Source: Pyropia yezoensis
Taxonomy: Eukaryota > Rhodophyta > Bangiophyceae > Bangiales > Bangiaceae
Direction: 5' to 3'
NCBI GenBank assembly: GCA_009829735.1
Contig: CM020619.1
Coordinates: 33,148,283-33,212,282 of the forward strand
Length of the DNA: 64,000 bases
Shown here: one piece after another, positions 22,158 to 33,414 of the stretch
How the letters are laid out: each line of letters starts with the position of its first letter
Numbering within the stretch: position 1 is the first letter of the stretch
Position numbers and translations under genes: made by a program
The notes under the pieces: model-generated
The model's database searches: none
Told to the model about the DNA's origin: nothing
Seen by the model: only the letters and a program-made list of their open reading frames with translations

Positions 22158-22945
22158 TGTAGCATCCCTGGCCCTGACTTGGCGCCGACCCGAGATGGCG
22201 ACCAGGGGGGCACCAGGTGCCAGGACACGCCCGCCGTGTAGGGATGGTTGGCGGCCGTGGCCCCTGCCCGGAACTGGGATGCGGAACACCACACTACCCA
22301 CACGCGAGAGAGGGACTTCTGGTGGGTTTTTGCACATTTGTAAGGGACTTGATTTGAGAGAATTTGAGTGTGAGATTAGTGAGGGAGAACAGATTTAGCA
22401 GTGATAGTGGCCCCCGACCTGACGAGGTTTGACTCGGGTCGGGGCCACTCGGGGGTAGGGCGGGGCTACCAAGCCAACGTGCCGAGGCTCCCCCAGATGC
22501 ACGTTAAGAGATATGTGGCAGTATCGCGACTGGCACGTATAACGGACTCAGCGGTCGGTGCTGTAAGGATTGGGGCTGAAAACCCCATATCTGGCCCAAG
22601 ATGTCAAGGATTCAACCCGTGGCGCAGTGCTCGAGAACTCCTGGTTAATAATATTATATGGCGTGGGTTCGATTCCGGGCATCCAACAACGATTTTGCCG
22701 GCGATTTCAAGTTGGCTTCTGCTCCAGGACGGCGAGGCGCCCTTGGCCCACGGCTCAGGGAAAAAGACAACTGCGCGTTTGCTTTCCTCTTCCCCGTGAG
22801 CACTACAGTGCGTATCTGTTTGCTCTGCGAGTAGGCATGTGAGGCAACAGGCATACCACTCTCGTAGTTCCCCTTTCCGTGTTACCTGTCCCTTTCCCCC
22901 GAGGGATATTGACACGTGTCTGAGAGGAAAGAGTTTTATACCACA
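22158..22945 (+). mobile_element. Solo LTR of the B/C family, with an internal insertion
   Basis: It begins TGTAGCATCCCTGG and ends TTTTATACCACA, matching the LTRs of elements C and B. It is flanked on both sides by GGTTG (22153-22157 and 22946-22950), a 5-bp target duplication, and no internal element sequence follows. This is the product of LTR-LTR recombination. It is about 215 bp longer than its relatives because of an insert at about 22511-22725. Confidence 0.9.
22511..22725 (+). mobile_element. tRNA-like SINE candidate inside the solo LTR
   Basis: This segment is absent from the other four B/C-type LTRs, which join directly at the same point. It contains a Pol III A-box-like TGGCGCAGTGCTC (22620-22632) and a good B box GGGTTCGATTCC (22665-22676) at normal spacing. 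The acceptor stem does not pair, so it is not a working tRNA. A target duplication is not clear. It may be a SINE or a captured tRNA-like sequence. Confidence 0.45.
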
Positions 22946-24788
22946 GGTTGCAGCCCCTACTCTGGCCCCGAGTGCCACCGCACCTCAGGCAGCAGCCGCC
23001 GCCTGCTAAGACGGGCACGGCTCGCACCCCACAGGCGCGCCGATCATAGAGAGTGCCTAGCCGCGGAGACACTTCCGGCCAGACAGCGCGTCCTCGCAGG
23101 TGACCGATGACCGACGATCGCCGGCCTCCCCTCGACGTGTCCCATAAGGACCTCGCAGGATGCCCGCCTTAGACTACCTGATGTTCGACCCGCGTGCCGT
23201 GCATGCTGGGACACGTCTGACGTGCAGAACCCAGGGATGAGACGACATCCCATCCGCTTGTGACCGGACACAGCGTAGGAAACTGCAGTGCAAGTCGCTG
23301 AAAGTACGGTTCAACAACCGGATCATTGCGTAGCTTCCGGGCGGATTGTGGGAAGCAGCGAGCACCCAAGATAGTCGCTCGAACATCTCCATTTTTCGTT
23401 TTGTTATATTTCAATACCGCGCGTGCACGTGGAGAGGGTGTAACAGAAGCGCACACATGTAATATGCTATCGGACAGACGCGCGGTATACGCTGCAAGAC
23501 GGTACGCTTGACTACCCCTGATTATTTCGCGATCTGGGCTGCGAAAGGACGCATCGTCGCGGGTCAACATTTTCGGTCCTTGTCAGGATCTAATCTAAGA
23601 TCTTAGAAGCTCTGGAGGGATACCAGCACGCCCCAGAACCAGCATAAAGCCGCGAAAGTCAACAACTAGGTAAAGACAAACATGCGACAAGAGCCCCTCG
23701 ATTAAGCCTACAATTCGTTGTTTACGTTTAGACTTGGGAGGCCCAACATTGCGAGTGTCATTACGCTCCCACTGGGCGGTGACAAATTACACCAACACTC
23801 GTGGACTGTTTCAACATGTTTGTATTTTGGTAGTTGCTAGGTCGCTCCTAAAACTCGTTCATTTCATCCGCATTGTATGATAAGCTTCCAAGTCACAATG
23901 TTTTGCCGCGCGTTATCATGCATTACAACACGCGGCCAAAGCTGCCTAATCGACATTCTTGAGTACGGAGATTCGGCTTCAGTGCAAACGAGATTGCATC
24001 TCACTCGGAAACATTTGCGCCGCCACGACGCCTGATGTGACAACTGTATTGCATCTACGAGCACTGCCCAAGATAGGCTGCTAAAAAGCACAACAGAAGG
24101 AGACCATGAACGACAATAGATCCTCATCAGAGCATAATCATGCGCTACAATCTGCGATGCACAACGACCAGGGGCACGTTTCACAGCGACACATCAGGAG
24201 TCAGGCACTCCTCCCCGCATCACCCAGCACGCAGTCTCGTCATGGTCATGGCAGGGCGCACGTTTTTACTCCCCCTGTTCACAGCGTCAGTCGAGCCCGG
24301 CCCCTCGTACTGACACGAGCACTCATCCCACTTTGCGTACCTGACGAACAAGGCACGCCGTGCAGACGACTGCGCCGCAACCGTATGACACGCACATAAG
24401 CCCACGGCGTCAGTGCCGACAGGGCGCTGTGCATCTGGGCCAGCGACGAGCGCTCTGCCAACCGCAGGTCCGAGCCGCACATGCGAACCGCACACCAGCA
24501 CCCCTGTCGTGACCTGTCGCAATGACATGGAGCAAAAGAAGAGCCACGCAAGATGGAACGACGTTTATCGCGGCGCGATTGAGCAAGGCATTGGACATAA
24601 GGCGAAGCTGTACTGAGTACATGACCTCGAATTGTGGCCGCAGCACCACGTCAAACACACGAGATGCGCGCACCGCGCAAACAAGAGCTACATCAGTCCA
24701 CCTTAAACCCGCAGTTGAGAATATAAGAAGTTCTCCGCGACAGAGTTGACCAAGATCCTCGCCTCAGCCTTACCTCACCGCTGATGCG
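22946..24788. other. Intergenic DNA, no gene supported
   Basis: Composition is even, with frequent stops on both strands. A - strand frame at 24279-24551 (CGSDLRLAERSSLAQMHSAL and on) has gene-like composition but no recognised domain. It may belong with the relic immediately to the right. Confidence 0.4.
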
Positions 24789-25480
24789 TCACGCAGCAGA
24801 AGTAGCGTTCGCGTCGAGTTCATCGCCTTCGCCGTCTTCGTCCGCTCCGGCGCCGTCCACGACGTCTCCGCCGTCCTCTCCGTCACCGATGTCGCTGACG
24901 ACGCCGCGGTCGAGTGCGCCGTCCCTCTTCGTGCCGTAGTCGTCGCCGTAGGCACCGGCGACGCCGGTGTCGTTGTCACCGGCTCGATCGCCAGTGCTTT
25001 TGCTAGGGTTCGCTTGGCCTGCAGCGATAGTCGCGTCCCCATCCTAGGTGTCCATCACCTCTTCGAGGAGCGTGCGAGCAGCCTCGGCTTTGGCAAAGCA
25101 TTCTGATGGCACAGGCTCGGCGTCGCTGTCGTCCGTCACGTCGTCTCGCACGGCATCCTCGAAAAGTCGACGTCAAGGAGTTCTTGACGCGCGTCGCGCA
25201 TCTTGCGGATCTTCTCGGATTGACGCAGAGTCTTCGGCCCGCACGTGTCAGGGAAAGGGTCGCGTAAAGAGTCTGCCCCTTCAACTCCGACATCCAAGTC
25301 AAAGTAATGCGCCCAGCTGCAGGCCGGACGGCTTGCCTGCTCGAGGCCGACGGGGAACTCTTCGACCAGCGTCGCCCGGTACTATAGCACCTGCGAGTTG
25401 AGGATTTGACGCGCAACAGCGGTGCCGCTCATAAGACGCAACAGCTTTACTCGAATCTGGTCAACGGTTAGCAATGAAGA
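24789..25480 (-). pseudogene. Decayed coding relic of unknown family
   Basis: Read on the - strand, this stretch has protein-like runs: LTVDQIRVKLLRLMSGTA, VEEFPVGLEQASRPACSWAH, LRQSEKIRKMRDARQELLDV and PSECFAKAEAARTLLEEVMD. It ends in a strongly acidic Asp/Gly tail and a stop at 24789-24791. There are about three breaks. Just upstream (about 25463-25500, - strand) a pyrimidine-rich stretch with CTAAC then CAG looks like a 3' splice site. Other frames here are Arg/Ser-rich shadows. I do not recognise the family; a transposase or host regulator tail are both possible. Confidence 0.4.
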
Positions 25481-25803
25481 AAAAGAGCACTCAAGGCCCG
25501 GCCACCAGACCGCACGCAAGAACACAAGCAAGATCAATGACCAGGTCGAGAAAGAGCGGGGATTTGAAACACGAAGCATGGCAAGAGCGCACGGGAGTCA
25601 CTTCAGAGTCGAGGTTGCGGGCTTTTAGCACTTGCCATCCCATCCATAGAACACCAGCCCTCTGCGCCAGTCCAAAAAAGGGCACGGTAGTGGAGGTGGC
25701 CTGGACCTACCGTTGTCCATATCCATCTCATCTGCGCCATCGTAATGGCGACGACGTGTGCGCCGCGGTACACGCGGTCTGACACCCCTCCGCGCAGACC
25801 TAC
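25481..25803. other. Intergenic DNA
   Basis: No gene, RNA or repeat is supported here apart from the possible intron end noted for the relic on the left. Confidence 0.4.
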
Positions 25804-25877
25804 TGTAGCAATATGGATGACCGCATCGCGACCCTCACTGAGGGGGACTACCTCTAATCCTTAACTGCCAGGCTGCG
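25804..25877 (+). mobile_element. Fragment of an A-family LTR start
   Basis: TGTAGCAATATGGATGACC and the following 50 bases resemble the first part of the A/E LTR (15089 onward), then the match stops where the LTR of element D begins. It is a remnant of an older A-type insertion. Confidence 0.6.
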
Positions 25878-26014
25878 TGTAGCGTAATGGGACCCAGATT
25901 CCCGGACCCAGAAACCACAACCACACACACAGAGACCACAGTCAGAAGCCCAGGAAAGAACAGGTAAGAGCCCTTGCTGATCCACTCGCCCGCCACGATA
26001 CGAGGCAAAGGTAA
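25878..26014 (-). mobile_element. 3' LTR of D
   Basis: It starts TGTAGCGTAATGGGACCC on the + strand and matches 30176-30313. In the opposite strand it directly follows pol sequence. Confidence 0.8.
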
Positions 26015-28179
26015 TAGTTCCGTTCCGCTTGTGTCAGGACCCTGCTCCAGTAACCCTCGGGCTTGTGGGCCCTGTCCTCTTGTTCCTGTAGCAAAACGCA
26101 ACCAATCTGGGCAGCGCTCGCGTCGGTATCCACAATAAACTGGCCCGAGCGTCGCGGAAGCGCCAGGATCGGTGTGTGGGTCAGACGGTTCTTCAGTTCC
26201 TCGAACGCGTCCGTCTGAGCCGGAGTGAAAGGAGGCAGAGGGTCGGGGACTTTGGTACTTGTCATAGCCAACAGAGGGCGGGCCACCTGAGCATAGTCCT
26301 TAACAAAGCGACGGTAAACGTTACACATTCCCAGGAAACTGCGTAGGTCCTTCTTGGTTCTTGGTGTCTTGGCTTCCCGTAGCCCGACTAGGTTCTTCTC
26401 GTTCACACGGAGGTGGCCCTTGCCGACGATATGGCCCAGGAACTCAACCTCGTCATGAAACAAAAAACACTTGCTGGCCTTGAGGGAAACACCGGCCTTA
26501 GCGAGTAGCCCAAAGATCTCTTCCAGGTGTTCCAGGTGTTCCGTAGGGCTCTTAGAGAAAACAATAATGTCGTCCAGGTACACGAGGCACTTCTTCCACT
26601 TAACCCCGGACAGGATCATATCAATGGCCCGTTGAAACGTAGCCGGAGCGTTCGTAAGACCAAAGGGGAGCCTGATGTACCGGAAGGTTCCTTCGTGACA
26701 CGTGATCGTCGTCTTATCCTGGTCCTCGGCAGCAGCAGGGATCTGCCAGTAACCACAGTTCGCGTCCAACATCGAAAAAACGGTTGCTTCTCCCAGAAAG
26801 TCAATACAGTCGTCCATCCTCGGTAACGGGTACGTGTCCTTAACCGTCACATCGTTCAGTCTGCGGTAGTCAACACAGAACCGCGGGGTACCATCGGGCT
26901 TGGGGACCAAGACGACCGGGAACGACCACTCAGCCTGAAACGGTTCAATGACCCCGAGCTTGGTCTGCTTTTCCACTTGTTCCTTAATCAGGTCCCGATG
27001 ATGGAGCCCGGTACGGCACGGTTGGGAACGAATGGGCTTGGCCCCGTCCTTCAAAGTGATCCGGTGGGGTGTTACGTCAATACGTCCCAGTTGTCCGTCC
27101 CACAGACCCTTGTAGCAATTCAAAAGTTCACGTACAGCTTGGTGCAGTTCAGGCGAGATCAGCTCGTACGCCAACTTGAGCATCTTGACCGGAGTTCCGT
27201 CTGACGTGTTTCCCTTTGTATCCGGCTCGGGTAACGTGGTTCCATCGGATCCCTCAGGGGTCTCGCCTCCCGGTGACGACGCCTGTCCCGACGTGCTCCC
27301 TTGCTCGGTTCCCAGCGTAACAATAGGGTCGGCCCCCTCACTAGGGGCCGGCAAGTAACCAGTGGGGACCTCGAGCACGGGTCCGTCGTACGGGATAGCG
27401 AGGCCAACGGCGAAGTTCTTGGGCAAGTTGACCGCCCGGTTCGAGATGTTCATGATATGGATCCGGAAGTCCCGCCGGGTCCGTACGTTAACCAGGGCAT
27501 TATGCAGACGGAGCCCTTTCTTAGACATCTTGTGCGGTCGTTCATAAAGTACACAACGTCCATTCGTTCCGCACTTGACGTAGACCGCTTGGAGGGATCA
27601 GGGTGCCAAAGTTACACCCTTAGAGAGGTACAAGGCAGAAGGATCTTGGCGTACGGGGTCACACTTCACAGGAAAAGCGTTCTGGGTCTTTCCGTCCCAC
27701 GTTCTCTTGGCGTAGGTCAGGAATCCCAGGTTTCAAAGCACAGACTCTGTTCCAGGGTAGATCGCCTTAACGTGTTCCTTCTGAAAGTCCATCCCGAGGA
27801 TGAACGGTACCGAGAGGGCCCTGACCACGAGGAACTCGAACTCCGTCGGCTTCCCGTTCACAATCACCGATAGTTCCACGATCTCAGGGGCCCGTAACAA
27901 CTGACCCGAGGCGTCACACACATGCGTCGACATGGGGGCCCTTGACGCCAGTCGTCGCCACCCGTCAGGGAGGATGTCCTCGCGTACCACGCTTGGCCCA
28001 GCACCAGTGTCCAGGATAGCAGTGGTGTCCTTCGGTTCCTCCTTGTTTATGCGAATCAAAGCATTCAAAGCAAAGTTTCTCTTACGCAGTACAAGCAAGG
28101 TACCCTTGAACCCATAGGGCTTCTTCATCCCCATCCGACGTCGGAGCCCAGAATTGGATCGTCGTGCCAGAGAGGGCAA
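26015..28179 (-). pseudogene. pol: pol of D: protease and reverse transcriptase
   Basis: The - strand encodes an aspartic protease (ILDTGAGPSVVREDILP near 28000) and then RT with RFCVDYRRLNDVTVKDTYPL, LPFGLTNAPATFQRAIDMIL and the YLDDIIVFS box near 26560. The beginning of RNase H (FIVDTDASAAQIGC) follows. A conserved linker (ILGMDFQKEHVKAIYPG) matches its counterpart in B. The protein is closer to B than to A in the RT core. Broken, with about two breaks, and the integrase part is not present. Confidence 0.85.
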
Positions 28180-28327
28180 ACAGGAACAAGGGTTTTCAAA
28201 GTAGTAGGAGACTCAGAACGTACAGGTATAACGGGGCCCTTAAAGATCTTGGAGAACCCCAACGCTGTTGCAAACGAGCAGGTACTATCCCGACGACGGG
28301 GAGGGGACCGCTTTGATCCGCCCCCCG

Positions 28328-29737
28328 TTACTCTTTTCCCGAGGGTCCCGGCTCCTGGGAACCGTCGTTCACTTGGTACGCTTGGTCCGCCTCGTCATCC
28401 GAGAGGTTAATCCCTTCACAAAGGGCCTGAACCATAGCAACCCGGATCTGACGATGGAACTGGCGGTCCGCGTTCGGCTTTACATCGGTGCTCTGACTCC
28501 GTCCACGAGTGGCCGCAAGGAACGAGTCCCGGGCCTGGAGAACCGCTTTCCGTTGGACCTCACACAACATGGAACATTGATGGGCCATATGACCCGCTTC
28601 CCAACAACGGTAACAGCGGTACGGTCGTCGACTGTCCATGGTACGTACTCCCACGAACTGGGGCGTGGGTCCCTTGAACCCAAACACTTGACCCGACCCG
28701 TTCTTCTCAGTTTTCTTCTCGAGGGGGCCCTTAAGGATCGTAGAGGGGCCCATAGGATTAACAGCCATCAACGGGGACGAGTCCAACGAATGATTGGGCC
28801 TCGGTTCAGTGGGTCTGCGGACGGTTCCAGAGGGGCCAGCCTTGGTCACAGAGGACCCTCGGGCCATCTTGATAACCTCGGTAGCCGCCTTGCTCTCGCC
28901 CGCAGTAAACGTTACCGGCTGCTGGTTCGTACGGTCAGGGATATTGTAAACAAATGCGCCCGTACGTAGGTTCTCAGGGAGCCCTTGAATCAGCTGCTGT
29001 GTTGTGGTACCTTCGGTGTGGATGTTACCGCATAGTTCCGTCAGACCTCGTAAGCGTACCGCAAAGGCCTCGATACCCTCATCTGGTTCCTCGGCGGCCC
29101 GACTGAACTTATCCTGCGCCAGTGCCAACGCATGGGGTTCAGCGTGCGTTTCAAGGAACCAGTTAACAGCCTCGGGATAACTCGTGATCGAAGCGCCACC
29201 TGACACGATTGAGGAGTCCGGAAGGGCCCGAGTGTACCGCAGTTCCGCGGCCCCAGACAGGAAATGAGGGATCGCGTACAGGGCCATGCCCTCGGAATCC
29301 CCTTTATCGTTACATGCCTTAACCAGTTTGCGGAGCCACGTGAACACCTTGAGGGCCTCCTTCCCAGAGAACTTGGGGTACCCAGCAAAAGAGTGTTTCA
29401 TGTTACGAGCAACCCGTCCCATCTTGCGTGCTTCTCGCGTTCCATAGGTCGATTTCTTGTTCCGTAGGCGGTAGGCACGATAGTCCCAGACCCGAGGAAA
29501 ACGATCGTCGGAACACTTGATTACCTGGGGCTCGGTTCGTGGATTCCGAATGGGTTCGAGGTCCTCCTCGTCAAAGACGGATGAAAATGTGGTACCAGAG
29601 GAAGAAGAGGAAGAGGAGCCACTCGAATGATGACGCCGCCGGCGACGGCGGGAACGAGAACGATCGGAACGACTAGTATCACGGGACCCACCCTGGCCAG
29701 CAGGACTTTGGCTCAGGGCCTGGGAAACAGTAGCCAT
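28328..29737 (-). CDS. gag: gag of D, open 469-aa frame
   Basis: The ATG at 29737 starts an Arg/Ser-rich N-terminus (SRSRRRRRRHHSSGS). A helical gag core follows with FSGKEALKVFTWLRKLVKAC and ALALAQDKFSRAAEEPDEG. Then comes a zinc knuckle CYRCWEAGHMAHQC (C-x2-C-x4-H-x4-C, near 28580-28625) and an acidic C-terminus ending at a stop before pol. The length is usual for Ty3/gypsy gag. Known role: particle formation and RNA packaging. The frame is open throughout although the element as a whole is broken. Confidence 0.85.
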   Translation of the reverse strand: MATVSQALSQSPAGQGGSRDTSRSDRSRSRRRRRRHHSSGSSSSSSSGTTFSSVFDEEDLEPIRNPRTEPQVIKCSDDRFPRVWDYRAYRLRNKKSTYGTREARKMGRVARNMKHSFAGYPKFSGKEALKVFTWLRKLVKACNDKGDSEGMALYAIPHFLSGAAELRYTRALPDSSIVSGGASITSYPEAVNWFLETHAEPHALALAQDKFSRAAEEPDEGIEAFAVRLRGLTELCGNIHTEGTTTQQLIQGLPENLRTGAFVYNIPDRTNQQPVTFTAGESKAATEVIKMARGSSVTKAGPSGTVRRPTEPRPNHSLDSSPLMAVNPMGPSTILKGPLEKKTEKNGSGQVFGFKGPTPQFVGVRTMDSRRPYRCYRCWEAGHMAHQCSMLCEVQRKAVLQARDSFLAATRGRSQSTDVKPNADRQFHRQIRVAMVQALCEGINLSDDEADQAYQVNDGSQEPGPSGKE

Positions 29738-30153
29738 AATCTCATCTCGAAACGTTCACAGTGTGGACACAATGTCCGGGGACCCAGCAACAGTAGCCGA
29801 AGGTGGAACTCGGGTCCCTGACTCTGAACCCGCGTTCCCACGTAAATCCTGACCCGTTGTAGCCCGGATCTCACCCGGGGGCGCTGTCCCCCGACGAGAA
29901 ATCCCTGTCGGCCCGCCTCCGCCACGGTTCGACGGACCCGAGGGACCGCCGCGGCCACGGCCAGCGGGAGTAACCATCGAAACGTCCGACGGCGCACCAC
30001 GGCCCCGACCGCCCGGAGGGACAGGGTCCGTCATGTTGGCCGTGCGGCACTCGACCTGAACCAAACGATCTCGTTACCAGAAACGGGATGCAAGGAACCA
30101 AACGCCACAGAGAAAGAAGAGAACTGTTTCGATACGAAAGAAGAGTAAAGCCA

Positions 30154-30171
30154 TCCCCTGCTGCTCCACCA
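30154..30171 (-). other. Primer binding site of D
   Basis: TGGTGGAGCAGCAGGGGA (read on the - strand) lies a few bases inside the 5' LTR. It begins with TGG, the complement of a tRNA CCA end, and is shared with the A and B/C families. Confidence 0.65.
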
Positions 30172-30175
30172 TAAA

Positions 30176-30315
30176 TGTAGCGTAATGGGACCCAGACTCC
30201 CGCACCCAGAAACCACAACCACACACACAGAGACCACAGTCAGAAGCCCAGGAAGGAACAGGTAAGAGCCCTTGCAGGTCCACTCGCCCGCCACGATACG
30301 AGGCAAAGGTAAACA
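30176..30315 (-). mobile_element. 5' LTR of D (140 bp)
   Basis: It runs TGTAGCG to TAAACA on the + strand, with TG...CA ends, and matches the copy at 25878-26014. At 140 bp it is unusually short for Ty3/gypsy. Confidence 0.75.
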
Positions 30316-31344
30316 GGACAAAAGGGGTGGGGTGGGGGGGGGGCGCCGGGGCGTTGCGGCGGTGGTTGACGCCGCCCACGGGTCGCCCTCGTCGTCGTTA
30401 GACACGGCTGCGGCGCCGGGGGGGGGGGGGGGATTAGCGTCCGGGATGGTGGGATGGAAGGGGGGGGAATGCGGATGGGTGGTGGTGGTCGTGATGGAGG
30501 GGGGGGCGGTGTTGCGCTGGGGGGCGCTAGGGGGGGGGGGGGCATGCGCGGGCGCTCCCCTGGCGCCCGCTCCGCGGCGTTTGGCCGTCTTGTGGCGGGC
30601 TGCTGGTGTCCACGGACGCCCAGTGGCGGCGGCGGCGGCGGGGGGGGGGGGGGGGCGGCCTGGGTGCGTGTGCGGGCTTTTCCGCCGGCGGCCGGGGGGG
30701 ATGGGGGCGACGACGCGTGTAAAGCGGGGGGGGGGGGGCGGCCGACCCCGCCGCCCCCCGCGGCAGCGGCGGTGTACGTGAAGGGGGGGCGGGGGGGGGG
30801 TTGGGGGGGGGGGGACCCGCCACCGTCGGTGGTAGCGGCAGCTACCGCCGCGGCAGCGCGCTGGCTGGACGAGGGGGGGGGGGGGGGGAGTCGGCGAGTC
30901 AATGGCGGCGCAGAGTTCCGACTCGACCGACGGCCACTACTTCTCCCGCCCCTGCGCGGTGACGCACGCGGTGGAATGGCGCGGGGGCGGCAAACGCGCA
31001 ACCATGTAGACAACAGCGTGTCCTGTGCAGTCCCGCCAACCCATGACGCCGCTCGTTCCCCCCCGCGGCTGTCTACTTCCTCCGTCGCGTCGACCTTCCC
31101 TATGAAGTCTGCCCCGATTGCGCCCCCCGCTGCTCGCGCTCCACCCACTGCCCCTCCGGCCGCATGCCCACTGGTGAGCATGCTTCGCCCGGCATGCGCC
31201 CGCCGGACGACCGCTGCGCGGCGCGTGGCGCGCCGCCGCTTCCACCGCCATTCCCGCCGCAGCTGCCACCCTCCGGGGGTAGCGGTGGCCGCGGCGGAGG
31301 CGGGCTTGTGAGACCGGCGGCTGCACCCGGGCGGGCGTCCCTTC
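30316..31344. other. G-run-rich segment, no gene proven
   Basis: This holds at least eight runs of 8-16 G on the + strand between 30330 and 30890, often with two or three runs within 60 bases. A + strand frame (30454-31311) has a few protein-like stretches (AAWVRVRAFPPAAGG, PPSVVAAATAAAARWLDE) between poly-Gly runs and could be a host exon. The - strand frame is almost all Pro. Neither is recognised. Confidence 0.4.
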
Positions 31345-31910
31345 TGTAGCATCCCTGGCCCTGCGCCGACCCAGCATGGCGACCAGGGAGCACCTGGTGC
31401 CAAGACAAGCCGGCCGTGTGGAGATGGTTGGCGGCAGTGGCCCGTGCCCGGGACTTGTATGCGGTGGACCACGCTACCCACACGCGTGAGAGGGACTTCT
31501 GATGGGTTTTTGCATATTTGTGAGGGACTTGATTTGAGAGAATTTGAGTGTGAGACTAGTAAGTGAGAATAGAACTAGTAGCGATAGTGGCCCCCGACCT
31601 GACGAGGTTACACTCGGGTCGGTGCCACTCGGGGTTAGGGTGGGGCTACCAAGCCAACGTGCCAAGGCTGCCCCGGATGCATGTTAAGAGGGACAGCGAG
31701 GCGCGCTTGGCCAGCGCCCTCATGGATAAAGGCATTTGCGCGTGTGCTGTCTTCTTTCCCGCGTGCACTACCGTGCGTGTGTGCTTGCTCTGCAAGCAGG
31801 CACGTGAGGCAACAGGCATGCCAATCTCAAAGTTCCCCTTTCTGTGTTGCCCGTCCTTTTTCCCCGTTGGATACTGACACGTGTCGGAGAGGATCGAGTT
31901 TTATACCACA
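31345..31910 (+). mobile_element. 5' LTR of C (566 bp)
   Basis: TGTAGCATCCCTGGCC to TTTATACCACA, with TG...CA ends, matching the LTRs of B and the solo LTR at 22158. Confidence 0.9.
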
Positions 31911-31914
31911 TTTT

Positions 31915-31930
31915 TGATGGAGCAGCAGGC
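31915..31930 (+). other. Primer binding site of C
   Basis: TGATGGAGCAGCAGGC lies five bases inside the LTR and is a close variant of the TGGTGGAGCAGC primer site of families A and D. Confidence 0.6.
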
Positions 31931-32118
31931 GATTGGAGTGTTGGAGAAGAGACATTTGAGAGCAGCGGTTGGGTTGTTTCTGTTCTGTCCTCTTCTGTGG
32001 TTTGGGAATATTTGCACCCGTTCACGGGAATCCCATTCCTGGCACCCCAACCCCTCTCTTTTGGTCTGGCGTTTTTTCGAGACGCAGGCAACTGGACTGT
32101 GTCTGTCAAGAGACTAAC

Positions 32119-32580
32119 ATGGCTACCCTTCCTGCCACGATGGTGTCCGGGGTGGTAGACCCCGCGTCCCTGGACGCCTCCCTCGTCACCGCGGGGGACT
32201 TTGTTCAACTCGGCGTCTTCCTTACGGGCGAAGCAGACCAGGGCGCGACACCCGGTAGCGGGCTGGAGTCTACAGGCCGCCATGTACCGTCTGCTTCGGT
32301 TTCTCCGTCTGTCCCTCCTGTGGGAGCCACCCCGGGGTCAACGGCGTTTGAGTCCGCTCGCAGCAGACGTCTCCCTCCTGTCGGTTCTACTCCGGAACTT
32401 CCAGGGATAGCCCCTGGTGTGTTTACTCCTGGACCTACACACGGCAGCTTGGTGCATACTTCTCTTTCTGTTGGCGCTAGCAGTGCCAGAGGCACCGCTG
32501 TGACCGGTTCCACGGGTCCCTCTGCGACCTCGACTTCTGGGACCGGTCAAATGTTTCCTCGCCAGGCGTCCTATGGGTAG
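32119..32580 (+). pseudogene. gag: gag N-terminal part of C
   Basis: The ATG at 32119 (MATLPATMVSGVVDPASLD) starts a Ser/Thr/Pro/Gly-rich N-terminus that is collinear with gag of B (MGTLPGTTVPEGVDPASLD). Only this first part of gag is present. Broken. Confidence 0.75.
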
Positions 32581-32679
32581 GGATTCTTCAAGACCGGTAA
32601 CCGGAGCAGCCGGTGGCGGCGGCGTCGTCGTCATCACTCCGGCACGAGCTAGACCAGCTCCTCCAGCTCTAAGGAGGGG

Positions 32680-33080
32680 GCTGGACTGCAAGATGGACGG
32701 CCCGTATGAAATCCTGAGTACGGACGGCTGGACATTTCTACTAGACGTGGATGGCTCCGCGTACCGGGTGAGGAGCGACCACGTCACTCGAGCTCCACCG
32801 CCAAGGAAACGGGACCTGAACTGACGCAAGCGTGCCGCAATACCCTTGCTATCCCAACAAGAAGGCCGAGAATATATCTACGTCAAGTTTGTCGACCACG
32901 CCTGGAGGGAGGGGCGCCTGTACTTGCGAATACGTTGGTTCGGCTTCAACCCAGCTGATCATACCTGAGAGCCCTCCAACCAATTACCCATTGCTGATGT
33001 TTGCGCCTACACACGGCGGAATGGGAGTAAAGGCACTCCGGTGGCCAGACCCGGCAAGATCCTGGAATCGGACTCGGAGG
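32680..33080 (+). pseudogene. pol: Integrase tail and chromodomain region of C
   Basis: MDGPYEILSTDGWTFLLDVD and VSSDHV-like sequence match the integrase C-terminus of B (about 36800-36900, - strand). A degenerate chromodomain and an acidic tail follow. The rest of pol is absent from C. Confidence 0.75.
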
Positions 33081-33414
33081 ATGACGAGAAGAAAGGAGCT
33101 AATCAGGGCCTGTGGGACTAGTCAAGCTCACCCGCAACGGATGCGGAACAAGAAGATTAACAGAATGGAACGGGTGTATCATTGAGAAACAAGGAATACA
33201 AGCATGGAACTACCAGAAAACAAGCAAGCACCCGCTCGAGCAACCCTTCTCTCCGCCTCTTCCCTCCTGCCTTCTCCCTGGACTCTCACCCTTCTAGCCC
33301 TCAATTTCTACTCCCGGCATGAAACTGCGCCGCGGGAGCGGCCTCCAGCGCCGCCTTCGCAGCACGACAGGGCCCAGAGGACGAAGGGATGACGTAGAGA
33401 GTCGGCCGGGACGC

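Larger units (their letters stand above)
25878..30315 (-). mobile_element. Ty3/gypsy chromovirus-like element D (short, broken)
   Basis: This is a - strand element with matching 140-bp LTRs, a primer site of the same type as the A and B families, gag, protease and RT. Integrase, chromodomain and antisense ORF are not seen. The two LTRs are about 95% alike by eye over 137 bases. No target duplication is found (CTGCG left, GGACA right), so the ends may have been rearranged. About three breaks. Confidence 0.8.

Noticed and set aside
25003-25416. An Arg-rich 137-aa - strand protein
   Set aside because: Another phase of the same strand has the better composition; this frame is its shadow.
30240-31481. 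A 413-aa Pro-rich - strand protein
   Set aside because: It runs through the D LTR, the G-run segment and the C LTR, so it cannot be one gene.
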